Notes under the pieces: generated by a model | Databases searched by the model: none | What the model was told of the DNA's origin: nothing | Seen by the model: only the letters and a program-made list of their open reading frames with translations | Part shown: positions 46,397-57,539 of the stretch, piece after piece | Layout of the letters: each line of letters opens with the position of its first letter | Numbering within the stretch: the first letter of the stretch is position 1 | Translations under genes and position numbers: made by a program | Assembly: GCF_963678975.1 (NCBI RefSeq) | Contig: NC_089277.1 | Location: 24,564,672-24,628,671, forward strand | Origin: Dysidea avara | Taxonomy: Eukaryota > Porifera > Demospongiae > Dictyoceratida > Dysideidae | Direction: 5' to 3' | Length of the DNA stretch: 64,000 bases

Positions 46397-49329
46397 TCTA
46401 ATCCAAAACAACCAAGCTGTAAAAAAAGTGTGCGGCCCTCAAAAAGGCTATGGTGAAAAAAGATGTGAAATCCAATGTGGCGGCCAAGAAATGGCTGTGA
46501 TGGTAGGTTAATGGTAAACATTTTAATAACGACAATTCAGGTGAATTTTTGTGCCACTTCCATAGCCTTTTTGAAGGCCGCACACTTTTTTTACAGCTTG
46601 ACTGTTTTGGATTAGAGCGCACACTTTTTTTACAGCTTGACTGTTTTGGATTAGATTTCAAGCCGGCCATAGGCCGGCTTTGGGACTTTTTTAACCTATC
46701 TTTTTTTCTTCACCACAGGAAGAAGAAAAGATGAAGTAGATGTACTTTAAATATTTCATCAGTAAATGTATAAATTATATTTATAATACATATATTGATT
46801 ACAGAAATCTCCATGGTGGTTTCTTTGTAACTGAACACTCTACAAGGTGATTTCTTCTAGATGCTCTCTCTACAGGGTGAATTGTTTGTAGCTGAACGAA
46901 GGTGATTTCTTCTAGCTGATCTCTCTACAGGGTGATTTGTTTGTAGCTGAATTCTGTACAGGCGATTTGTTTGCAGCTGAGCTCTTTACAGAATGGTTTC
47001 TTTGTAGCTGAACTCTCTACAAGGTAACTTCTTCTAACTGATCTTTCTACAGGGCAATTTGTTTGTGGCAGAATTTTATACAGGGTAATTTCTTTGCAGC
47101 TGAACTCTCCACATGGTGGTTTCTTTGTAGCTGAACTCTCTACAAGGTAATTTCTTCTAGCTGATCTCTCTACAGGGAGATCTGTTTGTAGCCGAACTAT
47201 CTACAAGGTAACTCCTTCTAGCTGATCTCTCTACAGGGTGATTTGTTCGTAGCTGACTTCTGTACAGGTGATTTGTTTGCAGCTGAGCTCTTTACAAAAT
47301 GGTTTCTTTGTAGCTGAACTCTCTATAAGGTAACTTTTCTAGCTGATGTCTCTACAAGGTCACTAGTTTGTAGCTGAACTCTCTACATGGTGGCTTCTTT
47401 GTAACTGAACTTTCTACAAGGTGACTTCTTCTAGCTGATCTTTCTACAGGGTGATTTGTTTGTAGCTAAACTCTCTACAAGGTAACTTCTTCTAGCTGAT
47501 CTCTCTACAGGGAGATTTGTTTGTAGCTGAACTCTCTACAGGTGATTTGTTTGAAGCTGAACTCTCTAAATGATGGTTTCTTTGTAGCTGAACTCTCTAC
47601 AAGTTAACTTCTTCAAGCTGATCTCTCTTCAGGGTGATTTGTTTGTAGCTGAACTATCTACAAGATAACTTCTTCTAGCTGATCTCTCTACATGGTGATT
47701 TGTTTGTAGCTGAATTCTGTATAGGTGATTTGTTTGCAGCTGAGCTCTTTAAATAATGGTTTCTTTGTAGCTGAATTCTCTACAAGGTAACTTCTTCTAT
47801 CTGATGTCTTTACAGGGTCACTAGTTTGTAGCTGAATTCTCTACATGGTGGTTTCTTTGTAACTGAACTCTCTACAAGGTAACTTTTTCTAGCTGATCTT
47901 TCTACAGGGTGATTTGTTTGTAGCTGAATTCTGTACAGGTGATTTGTTTTCAGCTGAGCTCTTTAAAGAATGGTTTCTTTGTAGCTGAACTCTCTACAAG
48001 GTAACTTCTTCTAGCTGATGTCTCTACAAGGTCACTAGTTTGTAGCTGAGCTCTCTACATGGTGGTTTCTTTGTAACTGAACTCTCTACAAAGTGACTTC
48101 TTCTAGCTGATCTTTCTACAGGGTGATTTGTTTGTAGCTGAACTCTCTACAAGGTAACTTCTTCTAGCTGATCTCTCTACAGGGAGATTTGTTTGTAGCT
48201 GAACTCTCTACATGATGGTTTCTTTGTAGCTGAACTCTCTACAAGGTAACTTCTTCTAGCTAATCTCTCTACAGGGAGATTTGTTTGTAGCTGAACTCTC
48301 TACATGGTGGTTTCTTTGTAGCTGAACTCTACAAGGTGATTTCTTCTAGCTGAACTATCTCTTTCCATAGTTGCATGAACTCCCTACAAGGTAACTTCTT
48401 CTAGCTGATCTTTCTACAGGGTGACTTGTGTGTAGCTGATCTCTATACAGGTTTCTTGTTTCTAGCTGATCTCTTGAATTCTCTTCAGGGTGACTGCTCT
48501 ATTAGGATGACTGCTCTATTAGAATATCTCGATCTCGCACTTGCTGCACCAAGTTGGATTTCGTGTTATAACTCCGTGGCTTTAAGTCTGATTCTTCTAC
48601 ACCATTGATGAGCCTTTCTAAGATGATACTCCATCTGTACAACGATTTTCAAAGCATTAACCCAAGCGGTTTATCTGGTAGGCGTGGCAAGCAGTCGTTT
48701 TTTTTTTATTAGCTAATCTCGATTGCGTAATTGTTACACACTGTTGGTTTTTTCGTTGTATCTTCCTGGTTTTTAGCTCGATTTCTTTCAAACCACAACA
48801 GGTTTGAGGTTCAATAGTTACCCTATTCACCCACCGATTTTCAGCTTCTTCCCATACGCGGTTTACTCTGTAGGCGTGACAACATATTGGTGTTATTTTT
48901 CGTGAATAATCGCTCATAACTCTTTGCCTGTTTATCGTATTCTAGCCAAAGTTGGTACCGAGATGCGCCTTTATATCCTTCTTATGTGTGCCAAATTTCA
49001 AGGCAATCGGATATAGCGTTCGAGTTTTATAGCAGTTTTTGTAAGTGTGCGACAAGAAAAAGAAAAATAAGAAGAAAAAAAAACCCGAAGAAACTGAGCC
49101 AATTTTTGAAGTCGCATATCTCGGGAACGCGCGAAGCGATTTCGGTCAAATTTGGAATGTGGAGTGCTGCAGTTGGAGGGCATATCCATAGCAAAAATCG
49201 TCTTGTTTCATCAAGGAAGCACAGAGCTACGTAGGTGCGAAAATTGCGTTTTCTTTCTTCCTGTCAATATACTCACGGGTGTTACGCACCGGCTTCTTGG
49301 GCCGCACGACACACTACCGTGTGTCTTGA
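46397..49329 (+). mobile_element. Helitron-like composite repeat, locus 1, with empty site
   Basis: The 2933-bp insertion starts TCTAATCC and ends GTGTGTCTTGA. Both paralogs have the empty site (CAAGTATAATTAAGG at about 4088; AGAAGTATAATTAAGG at 28513). Joining the flanks here, CAAGTA and TAATTAAGG, restores it exactly, so insertion was between A and T with no target duplication and a 5' TC, the Helitron pattern. Modules: palindrome 46397-46655 (right arm shortened and partly duplicated), a GCCGGCCATAGGCCGGC hairpin (46662-46678), minisatellite 46800-48475, tail 48500-49300, and a 3' hairpin GACACAC-TACC-GTGTGTC (49309-49326) directly before TTGA. No CTRR end and no helicase gene. Confidence 0.8.
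46800..48475 (+). repeat. Minisatellite of about 30-bp units
   Basis: Units around GTAGCTGAACTCTCTACA alternate with GCTGATCTCTCTACAGGG units, joined by GGTGATTTGTTT or GGTAACTTCTTCTA. Alternation of unit types gives a higher-order period. The same array occurs at 52625-55195 (reverse) and 57540-59640. Confidence 0.9.
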
Positions 49330-49622
49330 TAATTAAGGTATTCTGAGCAAAGGAATGATGGTGGTCTTGTTTATGTCTATCGTATCATATACAAATGTGT
49401 AAGGCACACACATCCTGATATTTGAACTCTTCATGAGCAGGCAAATAAGATGGTGTATATAGTATTAGTCCATTTAAGACTTGCTTTCCTGAGTAATGGT
49501 TGAGCATATTTTGTCTTCATAGTTTCACTTATTTATTTAAAAGTATGGTTGTGCAAACTGTGTGGTTTTTCTATGATGGCCACATGATATGCTCACATAG
49601 CAAAATTATAGTTAACACTGTA

Positions 49623-49832
49623 CAGTGCTCCCTCAATTATTCAACCTATAATTACCCAAACACTCAGTTATACGAGTAGTAGAAATGACTGTTCTATTAG
49701 AGTATTTTGTCTAAGGTGTGCATTCTATAGAGTAATTGAACAGGGCTCTGTATATAAATGGATTAGCTTCAATTATTCAAACTGTTTGATTATTTGAACA
49801 CGTCTTGGTACCAAGGAGGTCAGGGAGCACTG
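49623..49832. mobile_element. pogo/Tigger-like MITE, copy 3
   Basis: Orthologous to 4389-4599. Confidence 0.75.
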
Positions 49833-50576
49833 TATAAAGTATGCATGTCTGTATGTAATGACATACAGATAATATACAGTAGTTTTGCATGGACAGTGAA
49901 TACATATGTACACGATGTACTGCACAGTATGTAACATGTAATATGCACACATACAAATACATACTTACGTACATACCTTATGAGATGGGGAAAGCAACAT
50001 AGAAGATTGTGTTACAAGCATGATGGCCAAGGAAGTATAGCACTAAAAAACAAAATTGATGACATGACCACAATAGTATACAAGATGGTAGCACTATGAG
50101 GGAACTTTCAAGCAAAATGGCAACCAAAAGATGCTGTTGTTATAGGTAATTATAGAAATACTTTACAAGACAAAACACACCTTCATAGAACAGGCTTACT
50201 TACAGGGTTCCTAACATCAAATCTAGTGGTAAAAGTAAACTGCTACAAAAGCGCCAATATTAATTTTGGATTTTAAAGCGCCTGCCTACCTGCCTGCTAA
50301 ACCACATTTGAGTGGCTAGAGGCTAAACAATACACCATGCAGCCTCCATTTTATGCAACAATAACAAGGCATGTGTCTGAGTTTCAGACAAATATCCACT
50401 TTCTGTATTGTGTCTTTACCAGTTATCTTCAATTCTTCTTTATGTAATAAAACTTTACCAAGGCACAAATTTGTAATACTGTAGGTGTGTCTCCATTATC
50501 TGAATTCACTGGGCCTGAGGTGTGTTCGGATAGTGAAAAGGTTTGGATAATAAAGCCCATACAATAATATCAAGAG

Positions 50577-50863
50577 TTAACAATAGGTGAGGGAGAGTGT
50601 CTAACGCTGCATAGGCCTATGAAAAATGATCCTGAGAAATTCTTTCAGATGTGAAAAATGTTCACACAGGCAGAGCAAGGAAATGTGATAATTTCACTGA
50701 GAGAACAAAGAAATGTGATGATTGAAACAATCTTCACCTATGGAGAATACTACAAATTACAGAGTTTTACAGAAAAAATCCCTTTGGATTTCTCAGGATC
50801 ATTTTTTACAGGCCTATGCAGTGTTAGACACTTTCCCTCCACTATTATTATAACTGTTGTTAA
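50577..50863. mobile_element. Foldback MITE of about 290 bp
   Basis: The left arm (TTAACAATAGG, GTGTCTAACGCTGCATAGGC, ATGATCCTGAGAAAT) is repeated inverted on the right (ATTTCTCAGGATCAT, GCCTATGCAGTGTTAGACAC). Arms are about 85 bp. The spacer is non-coding. Confidence 0.7.
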
Positions 50864-51431
50864 TATAGAGTTAATATACTCTAATAGAACATGCAAGTTA
50901 GGCAAAATACTCTAATAGAACAGTCACTCCACGACTTTGATTCTGATTTATTTGAAGCACTTATGCTACTAAAGTAAAAGTAGACAGCAGCTTTGATCTT
51001 ATAATGATCAACTTTGCTAAGCAAAATGCTGGCATAATAGGACAAAACTTAAAATGCATACTTGAGAACATTGAAAGGAGCTATGGCATAAATATACCAA
51101 AACAACACAATAATGAAGCCAAGATGTGTGTAATCCCTCCTCAGAGTTTTCACAAAAAATGTCATTGGCGATCAAGATACTGTATTAATAATAGCAGTCA
51201 TTAATGGAATTTACTCTAATAGAACATTTATTTATTGTAAAGATACCATACTGATAGGCCGGCATAGCAAATATTTTTAGCTAGGGGGGGCTCTACTTAG
51301 AGCAAAAAAAAAAAAAGGTCAACACCTGCTAAGAATGGCTGTCCTCCACTACACAATATAAATTGTATCACTGATAAAGCCACAACTTCATAGTTTGCTA
51401 CACTGTTTCTCTGAATATTGTGACTACTTTA
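50864..51431. other. Gene-free stretch left of the Harbinger-like element
   Basis: Holds ACTCTAATAGAACA motifs (50877-50932 and 51212-51230) and an A-rich run near 51305. No gene seen. Confidence 0.4.
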
Positions 51432-51791
51432 GGCCCCTATTTGGTGATTATTAGTTTCTCATCCACCGCCCGCATCCTTCTTAAGCTACCGCATGGTAAG
51501 CCATTATTTACTCTGCGCATGCTCAGAAGAACACGTGATACCAAACTGTTATAAATTTTGTTGATGAACGCTACAATGCGCTATATATCACCAGGAGAAC
51601 TGTTGTTTTCCTTAGCAAATTGCTGCAGTGCCAGTTGCAATCGTGCTCTATCGACTTCATCAAAGTAGGCTTTCAGTTAACTGTCGAAAAACAGTTGGTG
51701 ATCACGAAAAGTAGAATCAGCTGGTGAAGGAAATGTTTGTAGTAAGAAAGAAAGACAATTTGGACAAGGTCTGTACATCAGTGTGTTAATA

Positions 51792-54700
51792 TCAAGACAC
51801 ACGGTAGTGTGTCGTGCGGCTCAAGAAGCCGGCGCGTAACACCCGTGAGTATATTGACAGGAAGAAAGAAAACGCAATTTTCGCACCTACGTAGCTCTGT
51901 GCTTCCTTGATGAAACAAGACGATTTTTGCTGTGGACATTCCCTCCAACTGCAGTACTCCACATTCCAAATTTTAGCGAAATCGCTTCGCGCGTTCCCGA
52001 GATATTCGACTTCAAAAATTGGCTCAGTTTCTTCTTATTTTTTTTTTCTTATTTTTTTTCTTTTTCTTGTCGCACACTTACAAAAACTGCTATAAAACTC
52101 GAACGCCATATCCGATTGCCTTGAAATTTGGCACACAGAAGGGGATATAAAGGCGCATCTCGGTACCAACTTTGGCTGCAATACGATAAACAGGCAAAGA
52201 GTTATGAGCGATTATTCACGAAAAATAACACCAATATGTTGTCACGTCTACAGAGTAAACCGCGTATGGGAAGAAGCTGAAAATCGGTGGGTGAATAGGT
52301 TAACTATTGAACCTCAAACCTTTTGTGGTTTGAAAGAAATCGAGCTAAAAACCAGGAAGATACAACGAAAAAACCAACAGTGTGTAACAATTACGCAATC
52401 GAGATCAGCTAATAAAAAAACGACTGCTTGCCACGCCTACCAGATAAACCGCTTAGGGTAATGCTTTGAAAATTGTTGTACAGATGGAGTAATCATCTTA
52501 GAAAGGCTCATCAATGGTGTAGAAGAATCAGACTTAAAGCCACGGAGTTATAACACGAAATCCAACTTAGTGCGGCAAGTGCGAGATCGAGATACTCTAA
52601 TAGAGCAGTCATTCTAATAGAGCAGTCACCCTGAAGAGAATTCAAGAGATCAGCTAGAAATAAGAAACCTGTATAGAGATCAGCTACACACAAGTCACCC
52701 TGTAGAGAGATCAGCTAGAAGAAGTTACCTTGTAGGGAGTTCATGCAACTATGGAAAGAGATAGTTCAGCTAGAAAAAATCACCTTGTAGAGTTCAGCTA
52801 CAAAGAAACCACCATGTAGAAAGTTCAGCTACAAACAAATCGCCCTGTGGAGAGATCAATAGAAGAAGTTACCTTGCAAAGAGTTCAGCTACAAAGAAAC
52901 CATCATGTAGAGAGTTCAGCTACAAACAAATCTCCCTGTAGAGAGATTAGCTAGAAGAAGTTACCTTGTAGAGAGTTCAGCTACAAAGAAACCATCATGT
53001 AGAGAGTTCAGCTACAAACAAATCTCCCTGTAGAGAGATCAGCTAGAAGAAGTTACCTTGTAGAGAGTTCGGCTTCAAACAAATCACACTGTAGAAAGAT
53101 CAGCTAGAAGAGGTCACCTTGTAGAGACTTCAGTTACAAAAAAAACCACTACTTAGAGAGCTCAGCTACAAACTAGTGACCTTGTAGAGACATCAGCTAG
53201 AAGAAGGTACCTTGTAGAGAGTTCAGCTACAAAGAAACCATTTTTTAAAGAGCTCAGCTACAAACAAATCACCTGTAAAGAATTCAGCTACAAATAAATC
53301 ACCCTGTAGAAAGATGAGCTAGAAAAAGTTACCTTGTAGAGAGTTCAGCTACAAAGAAACCATTATTTAAAGAGCTCAGCTGCAAACAAATCACCTATAC
53401 AGAATTCAGCTACAAACAAATCACCATGCAGAGAGATCAGCTAGAAGAAGTTAACTTGTAGAGAGTTCAGCTACAAAGAAACCATCATTTAGAGAGTTCA
53501 GCTTCAAACAAATCACCTGTAGAGAGTTCAGCTACAAACAAATCTCCCTGTAGAGAGATCAGCTAGAAGAAGTTACCTTGTAGAGAGTTCAGCTACAAAC
53601 AAATCACCCTGTAGAGAGATCAGCTAGAAGAAGTTACCTTGTAGAGAGTTCAGCTACAAAGAAACCACCATGTAGAGAGTTCAGCTGCAAAGAAATCACC
53701 CTGTAGAAAATTCTGCCATGAACAAATTGCCCTGTAGAAAGATCAGTTAGAAGAAGTTACCTTGTAGAGAGTTCAGCTACAAAGAAACCATTCTGTAAAG
53801 AGCTCAGCTGCAAACAAATCACCTGTACAGAATTCAGCTACAAACAAATCACCCTGTAGAGAGATCAGCTAGAAGAAGTTACCTTGTAGAGAGTTCAGCT
53901 ACAAAGAAACCACCATATAGAGAGTTTAGCTGCAAAGAAATCACCCTGTAGAAAATTCTGCCAAAAACAAATTGCCCTGTAGAAAGATCAGTTAGAAGAA
54001 GTTACCTTTTAGAGAGTTCAGCTACAAAGAAACCATTCTGTAAAGAGCTCAGCTGCAAACAAATCACCTGTACAGAATTCATCTACAAACAAATCACCCT
54101 GTAGAGAGATCAGCTAGAAGAAGTTAACTTGTAGAGAGTTCAGCTACAAAGAAACCATCATTTAAAAAGTTCAGCTTCAAACAAATCACCTGTAGAGAGT
54201 TCAGTTACAAACAAATCTCCCTGTATAGAGATCAGCTAGAAGAAGTTACCTTGTAGAGAGTGAAGCTACAAACAAATCACCCTATTGAAAGATCAGCTAG
54301 AAGAAGTCAACTTGTAGAAAGTTCAGTTACAAAGAAACCACCATGTAGAGAGTTCAGCTAAAAACTAGCCACCTTGTAGAGACATCAGCTAGAAAAGTTA
54401 CCTTGTAGAGAGTTCAGCTACAAAGAAACCATTCTGTAAAGAGCTCAGCTGCAAACAAATCACCTGTACAGAATTCAGCTACAAACAAATCACCCTGTAG
54501 AGAGATCAGCTAGAAGAAATTACCTTGTAGATAGTTCAGCTACAAACAAATCACCCTGTATAAAGATCAGTTAGAAGAAGTTACTTTGTAGAGAGTTCAG
54601 CTACAAAGAAACCATTTTGTAAAGAGCTCAGCTGCAAACAAATCACCTGTACAGAACTCAGCTACAAACAAATCACCCTGTAGAGAGATCAGCTAGAAGA

Positions 54701-55786
54701 AATTACCTTGTAGATAGTTCAGCTACAAACAAATCACCCTGTAGAAAGATCAGTTAGAAGAAGTTACCTTTTAGAGAGTTCAGCTACAAAGAAACCATTT
54801 TGTAAAGAGCTCAGCTGCAAACAAATCACCTGTACAGAATTCAGCTACAAACAAATCACCCTGTAGAGAGATCAGCTAGAAGAAATTACCTTGTTGATAG
54901 TTCAGCTACAAACAAATCACGCTGTAGGAAGATCAGTTAGAAGAAGTTACTTTGTAGAGAGTTCAGCTACAAAGAAACCATTTTGTAAAGAGCTCAGCTG
55001 CAAACACATTGCCTGTACAGAATTCAGCTACGAACAAATCACCCTGTAGAGAGATCAGCTAGAAGAAGTTACCTTGTAGATAGTTCAGCTACAAACAAAT
55101 CTCCCTGTAGAGAGATCAGCTAGAAGAAATTGCCTTGTAGAGAGTTCAGCTACAAAGAAACCATCATGTGGAGAGTTCAGCTGCAAAGAAATCACCACTG
55201 CCCAAATTTCAAGGCAATAGCTCTTTCCAATCTGAAGTTATCAATTGTCAAAGTTGGCAAATTGGATGTGTGTGGAAGGCCCCTTTTTGCAAATCCGGTC
55301 ACATATGTATTATATATATAATTTGTACATTTACTGATAAAATATTTAAAGTATATCTACTTCATCTTTACTTCTTCCTGTAGTAAAGAAAAAAAACATA
55401 GGTTAAAAAAGTTCCAAAGCTGGCCATAGGCCGGCTTTGGGGTATACAAATACAAAAAGAAATGAAATCTAATCCAAAACAGCCAAGCTGTAAAGAAAGT
55501 GTGCAGTCCTCAGAAAGGCTATGGTGAAAAAAGATGTGAAATCCAAGGTGGCGGCCAAGAAATGGCTGTGATGGTAGGTTAATGGTAAAAATTTTAATAA
55601 CGACAATTCAGGTGAATTTTTGTGCCGCTTCACAAAATTTACCTGAATTGTCATTATTAAAATTTTTACCATTAACCTACCATCACAGCCATTTCTTGGC
55701 CGCCACCTTGGATTTTACATCTTTTTTCACCATAGCCTTTCTGAGGGCCGCACACTTTTTTTACAGCTTGGCTGTTTTGGATTAGA
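51792..55786 (-). mobile_element. Helitron-like composite repeat, locus 3
   Basis: Reverse copy of the 46397-49329 family, 3995 bp. The 3' end (plus-strand TCAAGACACACGGTAGTGTG at 51792) has the intact 7-bp stem hairpin. The 5' palindrome is 55450-55786, ending ATTAGA next to a host T. Thus A precedes TC and T follows TTGA in element orientation, the same A/T junction as at locus 1. Minisatellite 52625-55195; tail 51850-52580. A shared reading frame in the tail (52204-52461) also occurs at 48657-48917. It looks like chance openness of repeat DNA rather than a protein. Confidence 0.8.
52625..55195 (-). repeat. Minisatellite, reverse orientation
   Basis: About 2.5 kb of AGAGAGTTCAGCTACAAA and AGAGATCAGCTAGAAGAAG units, the reverse complement of the 46800-48475 array. 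Some multi-unit blocks repeat almost exactly (for example around 53760, 54430, 54620 and 54790), which points to recent block duplication. Confidence 0.9.
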
Positions 55787-55810
55787 TTATAAAATAATGG
55801 CACATGATAA

Positions 55811-56180
55811 GGCCACTCCAATTGGTAATTATGTTTCTGGTCCACCGCCCGCGTCCTTTTTGCAGAATGTGAAATTTCAGAAATACATGAGTAAAATGTC
55901 CGCATCAGCTTTTTGAAAAACTTGGATTTCAGAAACAAATATTGGGCTACAACAAGTATGCTAATTCTAACTATCTGAGTGTCTTTTATCAGTGAAAACC
56001 TGCAAGAAATGGGCAGAGTGTATAGTACGGATCGATATACTCTAATAGAACAGTCAGTAAATCACAAAAATACTCTAATTGAGCAGTCACTACATTGTTG
56101 CTTTGTTGCTGAATTTCGCCCGACCGCACCTAAAACTGATTTTCAAAGGACCAGAAACATAATTACCAATTGGAGTGGCC
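55811..56180. mobile_element. Small Harbinger-like MITE with TAA duplication
   Basis: Termini GGCCACTCCAATTGGTAATT and AATTACCAATTGGAGTGGCC are perfect inverted repeats, continuing through ATGTTTCTGGTCC. TAA on both sides. 370 bp. Its end region (TCCACCGCCCGCGTCC) resembles that of the enclosing element, so both belong to one family. Confidence 0.75.
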
Positions 56181-56258
56181 TAATGGTAATACCCTCCCGC
56201 TCGCATCATAATAATTAGAAAGGCTGGATGAGAAACTAATAATCACCGAATAGGGGCC

Positions 56259-56789
56259 TTATTAGAGTAACTTACTGCTCTATTATATGTACTGCATTGT
56301 AATGTGTCCCTCCGGGCAAGGAAGAACGGCTGTAGCCGATTGCTCGGAGGTTAAATATATAAATCAAATCATATTAGAGTAGCTAGCTATCTCGATCATT
56401 TTTACAATCAGAAAATCGTAAGGTTGGTAGGTTTGAGATACTCTAATACAGCATTCACCCTAATAGAACAGTCATGCGCTCTATGCTATAACAAAAAACC
56501 AAACTAGTCTATTAAATTTATTTTTAATATAAAAAGGATCCAAGCAATAAAAGTAAAATATCTATATTGAAAATGTTTTCGATCAAAGACTTTTCAATAA
56601 AATGTTTTATTTTCACAAACCAAGGTAGTGTCCTTCTTTAGTAATCACTGTTAGTGGTAACTGCTGGTCATGACCCATACTGTGGTCATTACTAAGACTT
56701 GTGCCTATTGCATGTGGTTTGATCATTACACATTTCCATGTACTATAGTATGCTTTTCAATTTTCCTATCAAAATTAATAGGCATAGGG
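56259..56789. other. Gene-free stretch with hairpin and LINE-like 3' end
   Basis: 56309-56350 folds into nested hairpins (CCTCCGGGCAA with TTGCTCGGAGG; GGCT with AGCC), followed by TTAAATATATAAATCAAATC. This resembles a LINE 3' end with a short A/T tail. Several ACTCTAATAGAACAGTC motifs occur at 56262-56475. No gene. Confidence 0.4.
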
Positions 56790-57002
56790 CACGGGTAGCT
56801 GAATTCTCTACAGAGTGACTTTTTGTAGCTGAACTTTCTACAGGGTGACTTGTTTATAGCTGAACTCTCTCCAGTGTGACTTATAATGTTCTGCATGGAT
56901 CTCTATAGCTCTCTACAGAGTGACTTGCTTGTAGCTGAATTGTCTATAAGATTAACTGTTTGTAGCTGAACTCCCTACAGAATAATTTGCAATGTAATAT
57001 AA
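56790..57002 (+). repeat. Minisatellite fragment left of locus 4
   Basis: GTAGCTGAA units like those of the composite repeat. The end (56941-57000) closely matches 59580-59645 within locus 4, including CTCCCTACAGAATAA and TTGCAATGTAATATAAT, so part of the array is duplicated on both sides of the palindrome. Confidence 0.75.
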
Positions 57003-57539
57003 TCTAAAACAAAACAGCCAAGCTGTAAAAATAGAGTGCGGCCCCCAAAAAGGCCAAGATGAAAAAAAGATGTGAAATCCAAGGTGGCGGCCAAGAAATG
57101 GCTGTGATGGTAGATTAATGGCAAAAATTTTAGTTACGACAATTCAGGTGAATTTGCGTTGCCTCCTCCACTAGGATTCGGCACCAAATTCACCTGAATT
57201 GTCGTAATTAAAATTTTGCCATTAACCTACCATCACAGCCATTACTTGGCCACCACCTTGGATTTCACATCTTATTCCATTTTGGGGGGCACACTCTTTT
57301 TTTACAGCTTGGCTGTTTTTGTTTAGATATCACTTCTTTTTGTATTACATGCCACAAAGCTGGCCATAAACTAGCTTTGGTGCTTCCTTTTAACTTGTTT
57401 TCTTCTTTACAGCGGGAATTGTGGAACAAAGGAAGTAATTGTGTGTATAGCTTTTGTCTGATTAAATATTTGTATATTTAACATCGAATGGTGATTATCA
57501 CATACTGTAGTTAATAAGGTGACTTCTTACAGTACATAA

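Larger units (their letters stand above)
40982..50042 (-). pseudogene. Membrane protein gene, copy 3, broken
   Basis: Paralog of 1-4897. The last exon (40982-41378, 397 nt against 396 expected) has one extra A near 41340, which splits the final membrane helix from the acidic tail. The tail itself is open (MNNVAVAPEGGADESVFSIG to VEQPVISVTEESL, stop at 40982). The loop exon (45565-45673) is 109 nt instead of 108. The two-helix exon (49977-50042) has lost 88 of 154 nt. Introns carry a LINE remnant, a CAGGGGC-type element (43255-44140), the pogo-like MITE and a whole Helitron-like composite (46397-49329). The breaks differ from those in copy 2, so the two copies decayed independently. Confidence 0.7.
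51432..56258. mobile_element. PIF/Harbinger-like element carrying nested insertions
   Basis: Termini GGCCCCTATTTGGTGATTAT (51432) and ATAATCACCGAATAGGGGCC (ending 56258) are inverted repeats, and the match continues through TTAGTTTCTCATCCA. TTA flanks both ends (51429-51431, 56259-56261), the TWA duplication typical of PIF/Harbinger. There is no transposase. It contains the reverse-oriented Helitron-like element 51792-55786 and a related smaller MITE (55811-56180). 51445-51791 holds no gene. Confidence 0.7.

Noticed and set aside
46800-48475. Regular repeats that might be read as a CRISPR array
   Set aside because: Units are contiguous and degenerate with no unique spacers, in an animal genome: a minisatellite.
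52204-52461. 85-codon frame shared with 48657-48917
   Set aside because: It lies in the tail of the Helitron-like repeat, where a roughly 190-bp motif (GCGGTTTA, GTAGGCGTG) repeats. No family resemblance, and locus 4 does not keep it.
56165-56215. tRNA-like A box (TGGCCTAATGG)
   Set aside because: It is the terminal repeat of the Harbinger-like MITE. No B box or cloverleaf follows.
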